64,000 nt of DNA from Actinomadura opuntiae (GCF_030283205.1 NZ_JASNWF010000006.1:1-64000), one strand, 5' to 3'; shown: positions 26,216 through 35,473, counted from the first letter of the stretch. Made by a program: numbers and translations. Notes: generated by a model not told the origin, from the letters alone.

Positions 26216-27033
26216 ACCGCCGGACCGTCCTGGAACGCCTGCGCGCCGCCGTCGCGGCGGGCAAGCCGGTGATCGGCGCGGGCGCGGGCACCGGCCTGTC
26301 CGCCAAGTGCGCGGAGGCCGGCGGCGTCGACCTGATCATCATCTACAACTCGGGCCGCTACCGGATGGCCGGGCGCGGCTCCCTGGCGGGCCTGCTGCCG
26401 TACGGGGACGCGAACCAGATCGTCGTCGAGATGGCGGCCGAGGTGCTGCCGGTCGTGCGGGACACTCCGGTCCTCGCGGGCGTGTGCGGCACCGACCCGT
26501 TCCGGGTCATGCCCGTCTTCCTCGACCAGTTGAAGGCGATGGGGTTCGCGGGGGTGCAGAACTTCCCGACCGTCGGCCTGTACGACGGCGTGTTCAGGCA
26601 GAACCTCGAAGAGACCGGCATGGGCTACGACCTCGAAGTGGAGATGGTGCGGCTCGCCCGCGAACGCGACCTCGTCACCGCCCCCTACGTCTTCGACGAG
26701 GACTCGGCGCGCGCGATGGCGGAGGCGGGCGCGGACGTCCTCGTCCCGCACGTCGGGCTCACCACCAAGGGCAGCATCGGCGCCGGCACCGCCCTGACCC
26801 TGGACGAGGCGGTCGAGCGGGTGCAGGCGATGCGGGACGCGGCGGCCGCCGTCCGCGACGACGTGCTCGTCCTGTGCCACGGCGGCCCGATCGCCGAACC
26901 GGACGACGCCGCCTACGTCCTGCGGCGGACGCAGGGCGTCGTGGGGTTCTTCGGCGCCTCCTCGGTCGAACGGCTGCCGACCGAACGGGCCATCACCGAG
27001 CAGGTGGCCGCCTTCAAGAACCTGAACATCTGA
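26212..27033 (+). CDS. Phosphoenolpyruvate hydrolase-family TIM-barrel protein (Tm-1 C-terminal-like)
   Basis: This 273-residue TIM-barrel protein is of the PEP mutase/isocitrate-lyase-like superfamily known as the phosphoenolpyruvate hydrolase family. It has [38 protein letters not shown] and [20 protein letters not shown]. The bacterial pair with UPF0261 corresponds to the two halves of plant Tm-1. Co-translation (GTG start overlapping the upstream TGA) supports a complex or a shared pathway. The reaction is not established; a C-C or C-P bond-cleaving activity is plausible for the fold. Confidence 0.88.
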   Translation: MNRRTVLERLRAAVAAGKPVIGAGAGTGLSAKCAEAGGVDLIIIYNSGRYRMAGRGSLAGLLPYGDANQIVVEMAAEVLPVVRDTPVLAGVCGTDPFRVMPVFLDQLKAMGFAGVQNFPTVGLYDGVFRQNLEETGMGYDLEVEMVRLARERDLVTAPYVFDEDSARAMAEAGADVLVPHVGLTTKGSIGAGTALTLDEAVERVQAMRDAAAAVRDDVLVLCHGGPIAEPDDAAYVLRRTQGVVGFFGASSVERLPTERAITEQVAAFKNLNI

Positions 27034-27049
27034 AGCGCACGACCGAGGG

Positions 27050-27430
27050 TCAGAGCGTCTTGCCGCGGACGTAGACCCAGGCGCCGTCATGGCGGACGAA
27101 CCGGCTGATCTCGTGCAGGACGCCGTCCTCACCGCCGGCCGCGTAGTGCGCGCGGAACTCCACGACGCCCTTGCCGTCGCCGGGGCCGCCGTCCTCGGCG
27201 CGGACGATCTCCAGCCGCGTCCAGCGCATCGCCGGGTCGAAGCCGACGTGGCCGGGCCGGGTCGCCGGATGCCAGCTCCTCAGCAGGTAGTCCTCGTCCT
27301 CGACGGCGAACGCGCTGAACCGCGACCGCATCAGCTCCTCGGCCGTCCGCGCCTGCGCCTCGCCCCGGTGCAGGCGCCCGCAGCATTCCCCGTAGGCGGC
27401 CCCGGACCCGCACGCGCACTTCTTCGCCAT
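27050..27430 (-). CDS. UPF0225/YchJ-like SEC-C motif protein
   Basis: This 126-residue protein has an N-terminal SEC-C zinc-binding motif, CACGSGAAYGECCGRLH (residues 5-21), followed by the YchJ-like NTF2 fold (RTAEELMRSRFSAFAVEDED, WTRLEIVRAEDG, HEISRFVRHDGAWVYVRG). The function is unknown; SEC-C zinc knuckles elsewhere mediate SecB or ribosome contacts. The ATG at 27430 gives the standard N-terminus MAKKCACGSG. Its start codon region abuts the small plus-strand gene at 27510. Confidence 0.9.
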   Translation of the reverse strand: MAKKCACGSGAAYGECCGRLHRGEAQARTAEELMRSRFSAFAVEDEDYLLRSWHPATRPGHVGFDPAMRWTRLEIVRAEDGGPGDGKGVVEFRAHYAAGGEDGVLHEISRFVRHDGAWVYVRGKTL

Positions 27431-27509
27431 GCTCCGATTGTCCCGCAGCGAGGACGCGTCCCCGCTGGACATCCGGCTATTCCGGCGTCCAGTGGGTAAG
27501 GGGGCGAAC

Positions 27510-27725
27510 ATGCCTGAACAGCATGAGGACGACCTCGTCGAGTCCCAGGGGGTGAACGCCGGCGGCCCGGTGGACGCCCCGCCGTCCGGCGAGAAGCCCG
27601 AGGGCCCCGAGCCCGAACCGCCGGAGCTGCCGCTCACCGCCGGGTCGCTCGACGACGACATGGTGGGGCTCCCCGAGCAGAAGCCGGGCTACCCCGGCCA
27701 GCAGCGCTCCGTCGACACGAGCTGA
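27510..27725 (+). CDS. Small acidic Pro-rich hypothetical protein
   Basis: A 71-residue acidic, proline-rich, probably disordered protein (MPEQHEDDLVESQGVNAGGP and onward; ending GYPGQQRSVDTS). No domain is recognised. The ATG at 27510 has AAGGGGG upstream. Its codon bias fits a real gene. It is divergent from the SEC-C gene and converges on the secreted propeller gene, whose stop lies 2 bp beyond. Confidence 0.6.
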   Translation: MPEQHEDDLVESQGVNAGGPVDAPPSGEKPEGPEPEPPELPLTAGSLDDDMVGLPEQKPGYPGQQRSVDTS

Positions 27726-27726
27726 C

Positions 27727-28833
27727 TCAGCCGGTCGTCATCACCAGCGTGCCGAGGGCGCTCTTGCCGGTGCCCCACATCGTCGTCCCGCCGGGCGCGA
27801 CGCTGAGGGCGGTCAGCACGGAGTTCCACGTCCCGGCCGACTGCGGCACCTGCACCCGCGACCATGTGCCCGTGGCGGCGTCGAGATGGAAGATCATCGG
27901 CGCGCCCGGCACGTCGCCGGCCATCCCGCTCGCGTAGGCGCCGCCCCGGCCGTCCGGCGCCAGCGTCGCCCGCGTCGCCGGTCCGGCTCCCGGAAGCGGG
28001 ACGTTGCGCCAGGCCGTCCCGTCCCAGTGCGCGAGGAAGGGCGGGCCGGAGGGGTCGTCGGACTGGCCGATGGCCCACACGTCGCCGGTGCCGAGCGGCA
28101 GGACGTCCGTCGCGCGCGCCGTCGCCGGCCACACGGTGATCGGGTGCTCGGTCCAGGTGCGGCCGTCCCACTGCGCGGTGTCGGGGTAGTACGCCCACTG
28201 GCCGTCCCAATGCTCGTGCCGGCCGGCTATCCAGGTGCCGTCGCCGACCCGGATCCGCGCGATCGAGATCTCCTGCGCGGGGCCCGTCAGCGGGACCCGC
28301 TCGGCGGCGCCGCCGCTGATCCGGAAGACCTCGTGATAGTCGAACGACACCCATGCGTTCCCCGGACTCGCGTCGACCGACGCCTTGCCCGCCGCCGCGT
28401 CGTCGCCCTCGGGGATGCGGACCTGCGTCCACGAGGTCCCGTCCCAGTGCAGGATCCAGTTCTTCCCGACCTGGTAGGCGCTGCTGGTGTACCCGGCCGC
28501 CCACGCGTCGGTGCGCGACGTCGCCGCCACCGCGTCCAGGCTCGCGTCGTACTGCCCGTTCGGCAGCGGGTAGCCCTGCCAGCCCGAGCCCGTCCAGCGC
28601 TGCATCACCGGCCGCGGATGGTCGAAGACCGTCGAGCCGACGTGGTAGTAGGTCCCGACGGCCCAGGCGTCGCCCGGCGCCATCGCGGCGACCCCCGCGA
28701 GCGTGCCGCCCGGGACGAACGGCGAGGCCACCGAATGCCATCCGGTGTCCGCCCGCGCCGGCGCCGCACCGATCCCCAGCACCGCCAGCGCACCCGCCGC
28801 GACCGCACCCCGCCACCCGCATGACCGTCTCAT
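27727..28833 (-). CDS. Secreted beta-propeller-like protein
   Basis: This 368-residue exported protein has a signal peptide MRRSCGWRGAVAAGALAVLG with cleavage near APARA-DT. The mature part is a run of repeats with W-D-G-x-x-W and DAWAVG/DVWAIG motifs (WDGTSWTQV, WDGRTWTEH, WDGTAWRNV), i.e. a kelch/galactose-oxidase-central-like propeller made of about six blades. No catalytic signature is visible, so a binding or surface role is likely. ATG 28833 is preferred over the upstream frame since it starts directly at the signal peptide. Confidence 0.8.
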   Translation of the reverse strand: MRRSCGWRGAVAAGALAVLGIGAAPARADTGWHSVASPFVPGGTLAGVAAMAPGDAWAVGTYYHVGSTVFDHPRPVMQRWTGSGWQGYPLPNGQYDASLDAVAATSRTDAWAAGYTSSAYQVGKNWILHWDGTSWTQVRIPEGDDAAAGKASVDASPGNAWVSFDYHEVFRISGGAAERVPLTGPAQEISIARIRVGDGTWIAGRHEHWDGQWAYYPDTAQWDGRTWTEHPITVWPATARATDVLPLGTGDVWAIGQSDDPSGPPFLAHWDGTAWRNVPLPGAGPATRATLAPDGRGGAYASGMAGDVPGAPMIFHLDAATGTWSRVQVPQSAGTWNSVLTALSVAPGGTTMWGTGKSALGTLVMTTG

Positions 28834-28948
28834 GACGCCAGCATCTACTGGCACAATCGTCCCGTCAATGCCCCGCGTCACGGCGCGACGCGCGGCCGGC
28901 GGGGGCCTGTGATCGCCGGGCGCCCGCCGGCCGCGCCGTCCTTCGAGG

Positions 28949-30469
28949 TCAGCCGCCGATGCCGGAGTCCTGCGCGGCCTTGACGATGGCCGCGGCGTCC
29001 TCGGGCAGCAGGTACCCGCCGTCGACGGACTGCTGCGCCGCCGCCTGCACCTTGCTCACGTACCCGGCGTGCGTCGGGTAGAGCCGGCTCAGCACGGGCT
29101 CGGCGGTGGGCGGGAGCGTCGGGTCGGACGGGTCGCCGGCGTCGTGCCGGTCCCAGCCGTCCTTGTCGCCGTTCCACGGGTCGCGGGCGCCGTAGAGGCC
29201 GCAGAAGACCCCGTCGTTGAGGCCGATGTTCCGCAGGCCGGTGAGCGTGCGCGTCGGCACCGTGACGTCCGGCAGCCGGACGCCGCCGGTGGCGAGGCCG
29301 GTGCGCGGGTCCCGCAGCACCGTGTTCAGCGGCGCGCCGCTCGGCGGCCGGGCCCCGCCCCGCGCCCACGACGCCAGATGGCGCAGCGCCGCGTTCATCG
29401 AGTAGTGGCCGGGGCCGTCGTTGAACGGCGCCGTCCCGGGCGAGCAGTCCGCCTGCGGCGCCGCCGACCCCGCCGACTTCTTCAGCGTCGGGTCGCCGAG
29501 GTCGTACGCCCACTGGTCGCCGTGGGACGTGCCGGCCAGCTCCCAGTGCACGACGCTGCCGGTGTCCGGCTGCCGCGCCACCGACGCCAGCGGGACGTCG
29601 GTCTCGGTGAGCACGACGAACGTCGGCACCTTCAGGTCCGTCCGGATCCGCGACGGGTTCGGCATCGACAGCGTGTCGCCCAGCTCGCCGGTGATCGGCG
29701 CGCCCACCGCGCTGTTGCTGTGGATCATGAGCCCGTCGTAGACCCCCGCCACCGGCTGCACGGCGTTGGCGTAGGTCGTCATGAACCCGGCCGACTGCGA
29801 CTCGCCGTCCGCGAGCAGCGTCTTGACCTGCAGCCCGCCGAGCGGGTCCGGGCCGTCCGGCGCGCGCAGCGCCTGTCCGGCCTGGGAGAAGATGTCGTAG
29901 GAGTAGGCGTCGCCCGGATGCACGAGCGTGCCGTACCGCGCCGGGTCCCAGCCCTTGAGGCCCTTGATCTCGCCGAGCCCGCCGTTGACGCCGACCGCCT
30001 GCGCCGAGACGCCGACCCACGCGTACCCCTCGCGCAGCAGCTCGTCGCGCTCGAACCAGTAGTCGGGCGACAGCTCCAGCTGCCCGCTGACGTTGAGCCA
30101 TTCGACGACGACGGTCCCGTTGAACTTCGCCGGGTCGGTGGGCCGCCGGACGAGCAGCCGCGTCTTGTACGCGGCGCTGCCCGTCTCGCGCACGTTCCAC
30201 CGTCCGTCCGAGCCCCACAGGCCCGACTTGCCGTACGACTTCGCGGTGCCGGAGATGAAGTACTCGTTCTCGGTGTAGCCGAACGAGCCGAGGTCCTCCG
30301 CCGCGGCGAGGAACGGGAATCCGTGGCTGCCCGCCGGCGGGACGCTGACGGCCGGGTCGTCGGCGGCGGCGTGCGCGGCGGGCGCCGCGCCGATGAAGGA
30401 GCTGAAGAGCACCGCTCCCAGTACGGCGGCGGTGGCCCGCCGCCGGGGGGAGCGCAGGGGTGGTCGCAC
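28949..30469 (-). CDS. Secreted alpha/beta hydrolase domain protein
   Basis: A 506-residue exported hydrolase. The GTG at 30469 is preceded by AGGAGG at 6-nt spacing and starts a signal peptide (MRPPLRSPRRRATAAVLGAV, cleavage near AAHA-AADD). The mature region matches the large alpha/beta-hydrolase-domain family typical of actinomycetes: NGTVVVEWLNVSGQLELSPD, then the nucleophile elbow LLADGESQSAGFM (Ser224) and VVHWELAGTSHGDQW holding the likely His. Substrates of this family are mostly unknown esters. It is one of several exported proteins between 27.7 and 32.8 kb. Confidence 0.85.
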   Translation of the reverse strand: MRPPLRSPRRRATAAVLGAVLFSSFIGAAPAAHAAADDPAVSVPPAGSHGFPFLAAAEDLGSFGYTENEYFISGTAKSYGKSGLWGSDGRWNVRETGSAAYKTRLLVRRPTDPAKFNGTVVVEWLNVSGQLELSPDYWFERDELLREGYAWVGVSAQAVGVNGGLGEIKGLKGWDPARYGTLVHPGDAYSYDIFSQAGQALRAPDGPDPLGGLQVKTLLADGESQSAGFMTTYANAVQPVAGVYDGLMIHSNSAVGAPITGELGDTLSMPNPSRIRTDLKVPTFVVLTETDVPLASVARQPDTGSVVHWELAGTSHGDQWAYDLGDPTLKKSAGSAAPQADCSPGTAPFNDGPGHYSMNAALRHLASWARGGARPPSGAPLNTVLRDPRTGLATGGVRLPDVTVPTRTLTGLRNIGLNDGVFCGLYGARDPWNGDKDGWDRHDAGDPSDPTLPPTAEPVLSRLYPTHAGYVSKVQAAAQQSVDGGYLLPEDAAAIVKAAQDSGIGG

Positions 30470-30710
30470 GTTGCCTCCTGAAGCACAGGTCGGGGGGAAG
30501 CACAGTGTCGGCCGCCCCGCCCGTCCCGGCATCGGGGAAATCGCCAGTCCCGGGGGCCGCATCCGCCCGCCGCCGACACCGGAGAAGAGACCGGCGATTC
30601 TGCCGATGCCGCGCGGGCCGCGGCGTTCTACGTTGCTGGGCTGACCGGCCCCGAACGGTCGGGGCCCGGAATCCGTCCCCCGCGCGCACCGCGCACGAAA
30701 AGAGGCCCGC

Positions 30711-31367
30711 ATGTCCCTCACCCCCTCCCTCCGGCGGCTCGCGGCCGTCGCCCTCGCCGGCGCCGTGAGCGCCGCAGGCCTGGCCGCCGTTTCCGCCGCA
30801 CCCGCGTCGGCCGCCTGCTCCGACGTCGACGTCGTGTTCGCCCGCGGCAGCGGCGAACTGCCCGGCCTGGGCATCGTCGGGACGCCGTTCGTCAGCTCCC
30901 TGCGCGGCGACCTGCCCGGCAAGTCGGTGAGCTCCTACGCGGTGAACTACGCCGCAGACCTCGCGCAGACCAGCGCCGGACCCGGCGCCACCGACATGAG
31001 CAACCACGTCAAGTCCGTCGCCGCGTCCTGCCCCGGCACCTCGTTCGTGCTCGGCGGGTACTCCCAGGGCGCCAGCGTCACCGACATCGCGATCGGCATC
31101 CGGACCCTGCTCGGCACCGGCGGCACGATCCCGACGAGCCTCGCCCCGCGCGTCAAGGCCGTCGTGGTCTACGGCAACCCGCTGCGCCTCTACGGCCAGA
31201 CGATCAACTCCGCCAGCTCCCTCTACGGCCCGAAGGCCAAGGAGTTCTGCAACCTCGGCGACCCGGTCTGCGCGAACGGCGTCGACATCTCCGCCCACCT
31301 CACCTACGCGACGAACGGCACCGTCCCGCAGGGCGCCCAGTTCGCCGCCGCAAGGATCAACGGCTGA
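30711..31367 (+). CDS. Cutinase family serine esterase (secreted)
   Basis: This 218-residue protein has a signal peptide ending near ASA-AC (residue 35). The mature enzyme shows the cutinase hallmarks DVVFARGSGELPGLG, GGYSQGAS with Ser118, CNLGDPVC with Asp184 between disulfide Cys residues, and HLTY with His196. It probably cleaves cutin-like polyesters or long-chain esters outside the cell. An extended, strong hairpin follows 6 bp after the stop. Confidence 0.92.
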   Translation: MSLTPSLRRLAAVALAGAVSAAGLAAVSAAPASAACSDVDVVFARGSGELPGLGIVGTPFVSSLRGDLPGKSVSSYAVNYAADLAQTSAGPGATDMSNHVKSVAASCPGTSFVLGGYSQGASVTDIAIGIRTLLGTGGTIPTSLAPRVKAVVVYGNPLRLYGQTINSASSLYGPKAKEFCNLGDPVCANGVDISAHLTYATNGTVPQGAQFAAARING

Positions 31368-31372
31368 TCCGT

Positions 31373-31408
31373 CGCCGCCCGCGCGTTCGATGGAATGCGC
31401 GGGCGGCG
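31373..31408 (+). terminator. Strong terminator hairpin after the cutinase gene
   Basis: CGCCGCCCGCGC (31373-31384) and its perfect complement (31397-31408) form a 12-bp stem with the loop GTTCGATGGAAT, 5 bp past the stop codon. No T tract follows, as usual in actinomycetes. Confidence 0.75.
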
Positions 31409-31571
31409 CGTCCCGTCCTCATCGCGCGATCCACTCCCGCGGCCGGGCCGGTTGTCGGCTCCCGACATCCGGACGCCCGTACGTTGGCTCCCGCGACCTT
31501 TGCCGCGCCCGCCGGGCTCCGCACACTTGACGCTACTCGTTCTGACGGAGGCGACTTCCGGAGGAGGCGTC

Positions 31572-32777
31572 ATGTCCAGCAGAAGACTGAAGGCCCTGGT
31601 GGCGTGCGCGGGAACGGCCGCGGCCCTGGCCGTCCCGGTGGGCGCGGGCGCCGCGCCCGCGGACGCCGCGGCGATGCGCGACGTGCTGCTGGTGGGCAAC
31701 AGCCAGTCGGGGAGCGTGAGCTTCATCGACGGCCGCACCTACCAGAACCTCGGATCGTTCAACGTCATCCCCGACCTGCAACAGCGCCTCGCGGAGATGA
31801 CGCTCGTCCAGCGCGCCGGATACGAGACCGTCAAGCAGATCGAGGGCGGTGACCGGTTCGTCGACGACGTCCAGCTCGCCGCCGACGGCCGCACGCTGTA
31901 CGTGTCGCGCGGCAACCTCGACGACGCCGCGGCCTTCGACGTCGCCACCGGCCGGGAGCTGTGGCACACCCGGCTGGACGGCTTCCACGCCGACCACGCC
32001 GCCCTGTCGCCGGACGGCACCAAGTACGTGATCTCGGCGACGACCGCGCAGGTCGCCGAGGTGCTCGACCCGAGGACCGGCGCGGTCATCGGCAAGTTCG
32101 GCACCGGGACCTATCCGCACCAGAACGACTTCACCGCGGACGGCCGCTACATCTACAACACCAGCATCGGCATCACGTCGCTGCCGAAGTCGCTCGAACT
32201 GCTGAAGGGCGACTTCCTGCTGGAGAAGGTCGACGCGAACTCGCTCCAGGTCGTCAAGACGTGGAGGTTCCCGCACGGCATCCGGCCGAACCTGATCGCC
32301 CCGGACGGCAACACCTTCTACGCCCAGCAGTCCTACCTCAACGGGTTCATCAAGTACGACCTGAACCAGGGGAAGATCGTCAACACGGTCACCATGCCCT
32401 ACAGCGACCATGGCAAGTCGCTGAGCCCGGACGACTACCCGCAGAACTCCGCCCACCACGGCCTCGCCCTGTCCGGTGACGGACGGCAGCTGTGCGACGT
32501 CGGCACCATCGACGACTACACCGCCGTCGTCAACACCTCGGACCTGTCCACCAAGGGCATCTTCAGCTACCCCGTCAACAGCCTCCCGTACTGGGGCACG
32601 ACCAGCGCCGACGGGACCCGCTGCTTCGTCTCCCTCAGCAAGGCCAACGCCGTCTCGGTGATCGACTACGCGACGGCGAAGGAGGTCGCCCGGGTGCCCG
32701 TCGGCGTCTTCCCGCAGCGCGAGCGCACCGGCCTGGCGGCCCCGGAGGCCGTCGCGGCGCTCACGCCCGCCGGCTGA
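31572..32777 (+). CDS. Secreted YncE-like beta-propeller protein
   Basis: This 401-residue protein has a signal peptide (MSSRRLKALVACAGTAAALA, cleavage near ADAA-AM). The mature domain has repeats of the YVTN/NHL-propeller type (LLVGNSQSGSVSFIDGRTYQ, LAADGRTLYVSRGNLDDAAA, LSPDGTKYVISATTAQVAEV), similar to E. coli YncE. It probably binds a ligand in the cell wall; no catalytic residues are apparent. GGAGGCGTC precedes the ATG. Confidence 0.82.
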   Translation: MSSRRLKALVACAGTAAALAVPVGAGAAPADAAAMRDVLLVGNSQSGSVSFIDGRTYQNLGSFNVIPDLQQRLAEMTLVQRAGYETVKQIEGGDRFVDDVQLAADGRTLYVSRGNLDDAAAFDVATGRELWHTRLDGFHADHAALSPDGTKYVISATTAQVAEVLDPRTGAVIGKFGTGTYPHQNDFTADGRYIYNTSIGITSLPKSLELLKGDFLLEKVDANSLQVVKTWRFPHGIRPNLIAPDGNTFYAQQSYLNGFIKYDLNQGKIVNTVTMPYSDHGKSLSPDDYPQNSAHHGLALSGDGRQLCDVGTIDDYTAVVNTSDLSTKGIFSYPVNSLPYWGTTSADGTRCFVSLSKANAVSVIDYATAKEVARVPVGVFPQRERTGLAAPEAVAALTPAG

Positions 32778-32788
32778 ACCGGGCAGAC

Positions 32789-32819
32789 TGGGGCGTCGCG
32801 GGATCCTCGCGACGCCCCA
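32789..32819 (+). terminator. Terminator hairpin after the propeller gene
   Basis: TGGGGCGTCGCG (32789-32800) pairs perfectly with CGCGACGCCCCA (32808-32819); the loop is GGATCCT. The stem ends 13 bp before the next start codon at 32833, so it could also sequester or affect that gene's leader. Confidence 0.75.
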
Positions 32820-32832
32820 TGCGGGAGTGAAC

Positions 32833-33972
32833 ATGTCGGAACGCACCGTGCTCCGCCGCCTCATGGAACGCATGCGCGCCGACCCCGGCCTGCTCGACGC
32901 CGTCGTCGAGGCGGCCCGCGCGGAGTCCCCGCCGATCGCCGGGCTGCCGGTGCAGGAGGTGCGGCGGCACATCGCCGCGCTGCTCGCCGTCGTGTCCGCC
33001 GCGTTCATCGACATGTCCGGGCTGAGCGAGGAGGACACCAGGGCCGCCGACCGGCTGGCCACCGATCGCGCGCTGCAGGGCGTCCCGCTGGCCGCCCTGC
33101 TCGACGGCTTCCAGGCGGCCCGCTCGTACGTGCTGACGCGGCTGATGCAGGAGGCCCGCGCGGCCGGGGTGTCCCTCGACTCCATGATCGAGGAGATCAT
33201 GGAGCTGGACCATTACGCCAACGGCCTGCAGAACCGGCTGATCCACGCCTACCGCGAGACCGAGCTGAGCCTCGCCCAGTCGGCGCACGCCGCCCGCGTC
33301 CAGGCTTTGCGCGAGCTGCTCGGCGGCGGCCCCGCCTGCGCCGCCGACGCCGGCCTGTCGGCCACCCGCCGGTACCACTGCCTGGTCACCGACATCGGCG
33401 ACCCGCGCGAGGCCCGCCGCACCGAGGCCGCCGTGGCCCTGCCCGACGGCGTCTCGGGCCTGGTCGACGGCCACTGGTGCGCCGTCACGACCCGGCTGCC
33501 CGCCCGCATCGACCTCCTCGCGATCGCCGGGCCGCCGGTACGCCCGTCCGACCTCGCGAACGTCTACCGGCTCTGCCGCGCGGCGCTCGCCTCGGCGCGG
33601 CGCCGCGGCCTGGACGGCCTCCGCCGCCTCACCGACCTCGCCATGCCGGTCGCGTTGGATTCCCGTCCCGACCTCGGCGCCGTCCTCGCCCGCGAGTATC
33701 TCGCGCGGCTCGACCCGGCCGAGGAGTTCCACCGCCTTCTGGCCGAGACGGTTCTCACCTACCTCGACCACGGCGAGCACCCGGGCCGCACCGCCGACGC
33801 CCTGCACATCCACCCGAACACGGTCAAGCACCGCCTGCGCCGGTTCGGTGTCCTCACCGACTTCGCGCACCAGGCGCCGCCGGGCGAGACGCTGGGCCGC
33901 GCCCTCACCTGGCGCTGGGCCCTCCAGACCTGGCTGGCTCCGCCGAGCGGGCGGCGTCCGGAGAGGGGCTGA
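32833..33972 (+). CDS. PucR/CdaR-type transcriptional regulator
   Basis: This 379-residue protein has an N-terminal all-helical domain (RRLMERMRADPGLLDAVVEA, RSYVLTRLMQEARAAGVSLD) of the RsbRD-N-like type. A middle GGDEF-fold-derived domain follows, then a C-terminal PucR HTH (LDHGEHPGRTADALHIHPNT, VKHRLRRFG). Such regulators control purine, polyketide and morphology genes in actinomycetes. The ATG at 32833 follows GGGAGTGAAC. Its 3' end overlaps the convergent RidA gene by 68 bp. Confidence 0.85.
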   Translation: MSERTVLRRLMERMRADPGLLDAVVEAARAESPPIAGLPVQEVRRHIAALLAVVSAAFIDMSGLSEEDTRAADRLATDRALQGVPLAALLDGFQAARSYVLTRLMQEARAAGVSLDSMIEEIMELDHYANGLQNRLIHAYRETELSLAQSAHAARVQALRELLGGGPACAADAGLSATRRYHCLVTDIGDPREARRTEAAVALPDGVSGLVDGHWCAVTTRLPARIDLLAIAGPPVRPSDLANVYRLCRAALASARRRGLDGLRRLTDLAMPVALDSRPDLGAVLAREYLARLDPAEEFHRLLAETVLTYLDHGEHPGRTADALHIHPNTVKHRLRRFGVLTDFAHQAPPGETLGRALTWRWALQTWLAPPSGRRPERG

Positions 33973-34369
33973 TCGGTGCGACGGCGGTCCCCTCGAGTTC
34001 GACCATCAGGGTGGGGATCGCCAGCCGCGTCACCCCGAGCATCGTGGTGGCCGGCGCCGCCCCGGCGGCGCCCAGCCGCGACGCCAGGACGCCGTAGTGC
34101 TGGAAGAGCAGATCGACGTCGGTGGTGTAGACGTTGAGCCGGACGAGGTCTGCAAGGGACATGTCGCCCTCGCCGAGGACGGCCTCCAGGTTGTCGAGGC
34201 TGAGCGCCAGCTGCGCCGCCATGTCACCGGCGTGCTGGGGCTTGCCGTCGCCGCTCATCGCGGTCTGCCCTGCGCAATAGAGGGTCCGGGCGTGCCCGGA
34301 GACGATCTCGCCCTGGTTGTAGCCCAGCTCCACCGACCACGTCCACGGGTTGACCGCCGTTCGCTCCAT
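33905..34369 (-). CDS. RidA/YjgF-family protein
   Basis: This 154-residue protein has the RidA fold motifs YNQGEIVSGHARTLYCAGQT, DMAAQLALSLDNLEAVLGEG and VRLNVYTTDVDLLFQHYGVL. RidA proteins hydrolyse reactive enamine/imine intermediates or bind small molecules. The canonical Arg of the deaminase site (normally in IP.ARxxV) is not obvious; the segment here reads PATTMLGVTRLAIPTLMVEL, so Arg may be shifted. The last 25 residues form a low-complexity tail that overlaps the convergent PucR gene. It is divergent from the WYL regulator and probably controlled by it. Confidence 0.85.
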   Translation of the reverse strand: MERTAVNPWTWSVELGYNQGEIVSGHARTLYCAGQTAMSGDGKPQHAGDMAAQLALSLDNLEAVLGEGDMSLADLVRLNVYTTDVDLLFQHYGVLASRLGAAGAAPATTMLGVTRLAIPTLMVELEGTAVAPISPSPDAARSAEPARSGGPSAR

Positions 34370-34459
34370 GACCACATCAGCTCCGTTCGATCCGTCGAGA
34401 CGTACGTCCATCGGCCCGGTGGCCGCCTTTGACGTCGTGGTGAAAGCCTCGCAATGAAT

Positions 34460-34478
34460 CACGACATCCTCTGTCGTG
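34460..34478. promoter_or_regulatory. Palindromic operator between RidA and WYL genes
   Basis: CACGACA-TCCTC-TGTCGTG is a perfect 7-bp inverted repeat with a 5-bp spacer, in an AT-richer 129-bp divergent intergenic region. It lies 20 bp upstream of the WYL regulator's ATG, so it is a good candidate for that protein's binding site. Confidence 0.6.
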
Positions 34479-34498
34479 TATTTCGCTAAGGTCCGCGT

Positions 34499-35473
34499 AT
34501 GCGCGCCGACCGGTTGGTCTCGCTGGTGCTGCTGCTGCGCCGGCACGGTCGGCTGTCCGCGGCCACGCTGGCCGGCGAGCTGGAGGTGTCCACCCGCACC
34601 GTGCTGCGCGACATCGAGGCGCTGTCCGCGGCCGGCGTCCCGGTCTACGCCGAACGCGGCCGGCACGGCGGGTTCGCGTTGCTGCCCGGTTTCCGGACCG
34701 AGCTCACCGGCCTGAACCACGACGAGGCCCTCGCCCTGCTGATCGCCGGATCGCGGCGCGGCGCGCAGGCGTTCGGCCTCGGCTCGGCGCTCGCCTCGGC
34801 CATGCTCAAGGTGGTCGACGCGCTGCCCGCTAGCCATCGAAACATCGCGGCCGGTGCTGCCGAGCGGTTGCTCATCGACCCGGAGATCGACCTGTTGTCG
34901 CGCCGCGTGGTCGACGAGGAGGTGCCCGACACCATCGTCGCCGAGGTCCGGCGCGCGGTGTTCGCCGGGCACAAGCTGCGGATCCACTACGCGGCCGCGG
35001 GCCGGCCGCCGGAGTGGCGGACGGTGGACCCGATCGGCCTGGTCACCGTGCGCGACCGCGGCTACCTGCTGGCCACGAGGTCCGGCGCGGACCGTACGTA
35101 CCGGCTGTCCCGCGTCCTGGCCGCCGAGGAGCTCGACGAACCCGCGCAGCGACCGGACCGGATCGATCTGGACCGGGCGTGGCAGGAACGCAGCACGCGG
35201 TTCCGGGCCGGGGGAGACCAGGTCACCGTGCTGCTGCGGCTGAACCCGGCACGGCGGGAGGAACTGCTGGACACCGCGCTGGCCGTCCGCGCCGAAGAGG
35301 CCGACCCGGACGGTCGGCTACGGCTGGAGGTGACCTTCCAAGATTCGAGACACGCCGAATGGGCGCTGTGGCAGCTCGCCACGGACGCGGAGGCCCTGGA
35401 CCCGCAGTGGTTGCGCGCCTCCCTGCGCGACCGCGCCGCCGCGATCGCCGCGCGCTACGGCGCGTCGTCCTGA
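34499..35473 (+). CDS. YafY-type regulator (HTH-WYL family)
   Basis: A 324-residue DeoR-like winged helix at residues 1-60 (RLSAATLAGELEVSTRTVLR) is followed by the YafY middle region (YAERGRHGGFALLPGFRTEL) and a WYL domain near 150-225 (WRTVDPIGLVTVRDRGYLLA), where the WYL tripeptide itself is GYL. A WCX-like C-terminal domain completes it. WYL domains bind nucleic acids or nucleotides and sense DNA damage or metabolites. It is divergent from the RidA gene with a palindromic operator between them. Confidence 0.9.
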   Translation: MRADRLVSLVLLLRRHGRLSAATLAGELEVSTRTVLRDIEALSAAGVPVYAERGRHGGFALLPGFRTELTGLNHDEALALLIAGSRRGAQAFGLGSALASAMLKVVDALPASHRNIAAGAAERLLIDPEIDLLSRRVVDEEVPDTIVAEVRRAVFAGHKLRIHYAAAGRPPEWRTVDPIGLVTVRDRGYLLATRSGADRTYRLSRVLAAEELDEPAQRPDRIDLDRAWQERSTRFRAGGDQVTVLLRLNPARREELLDTALAVRAEEADPDGRLRLEVTFQDSRHAEWALWQLATDAEALDPQWLRASLRDRAAAIAARYGASS

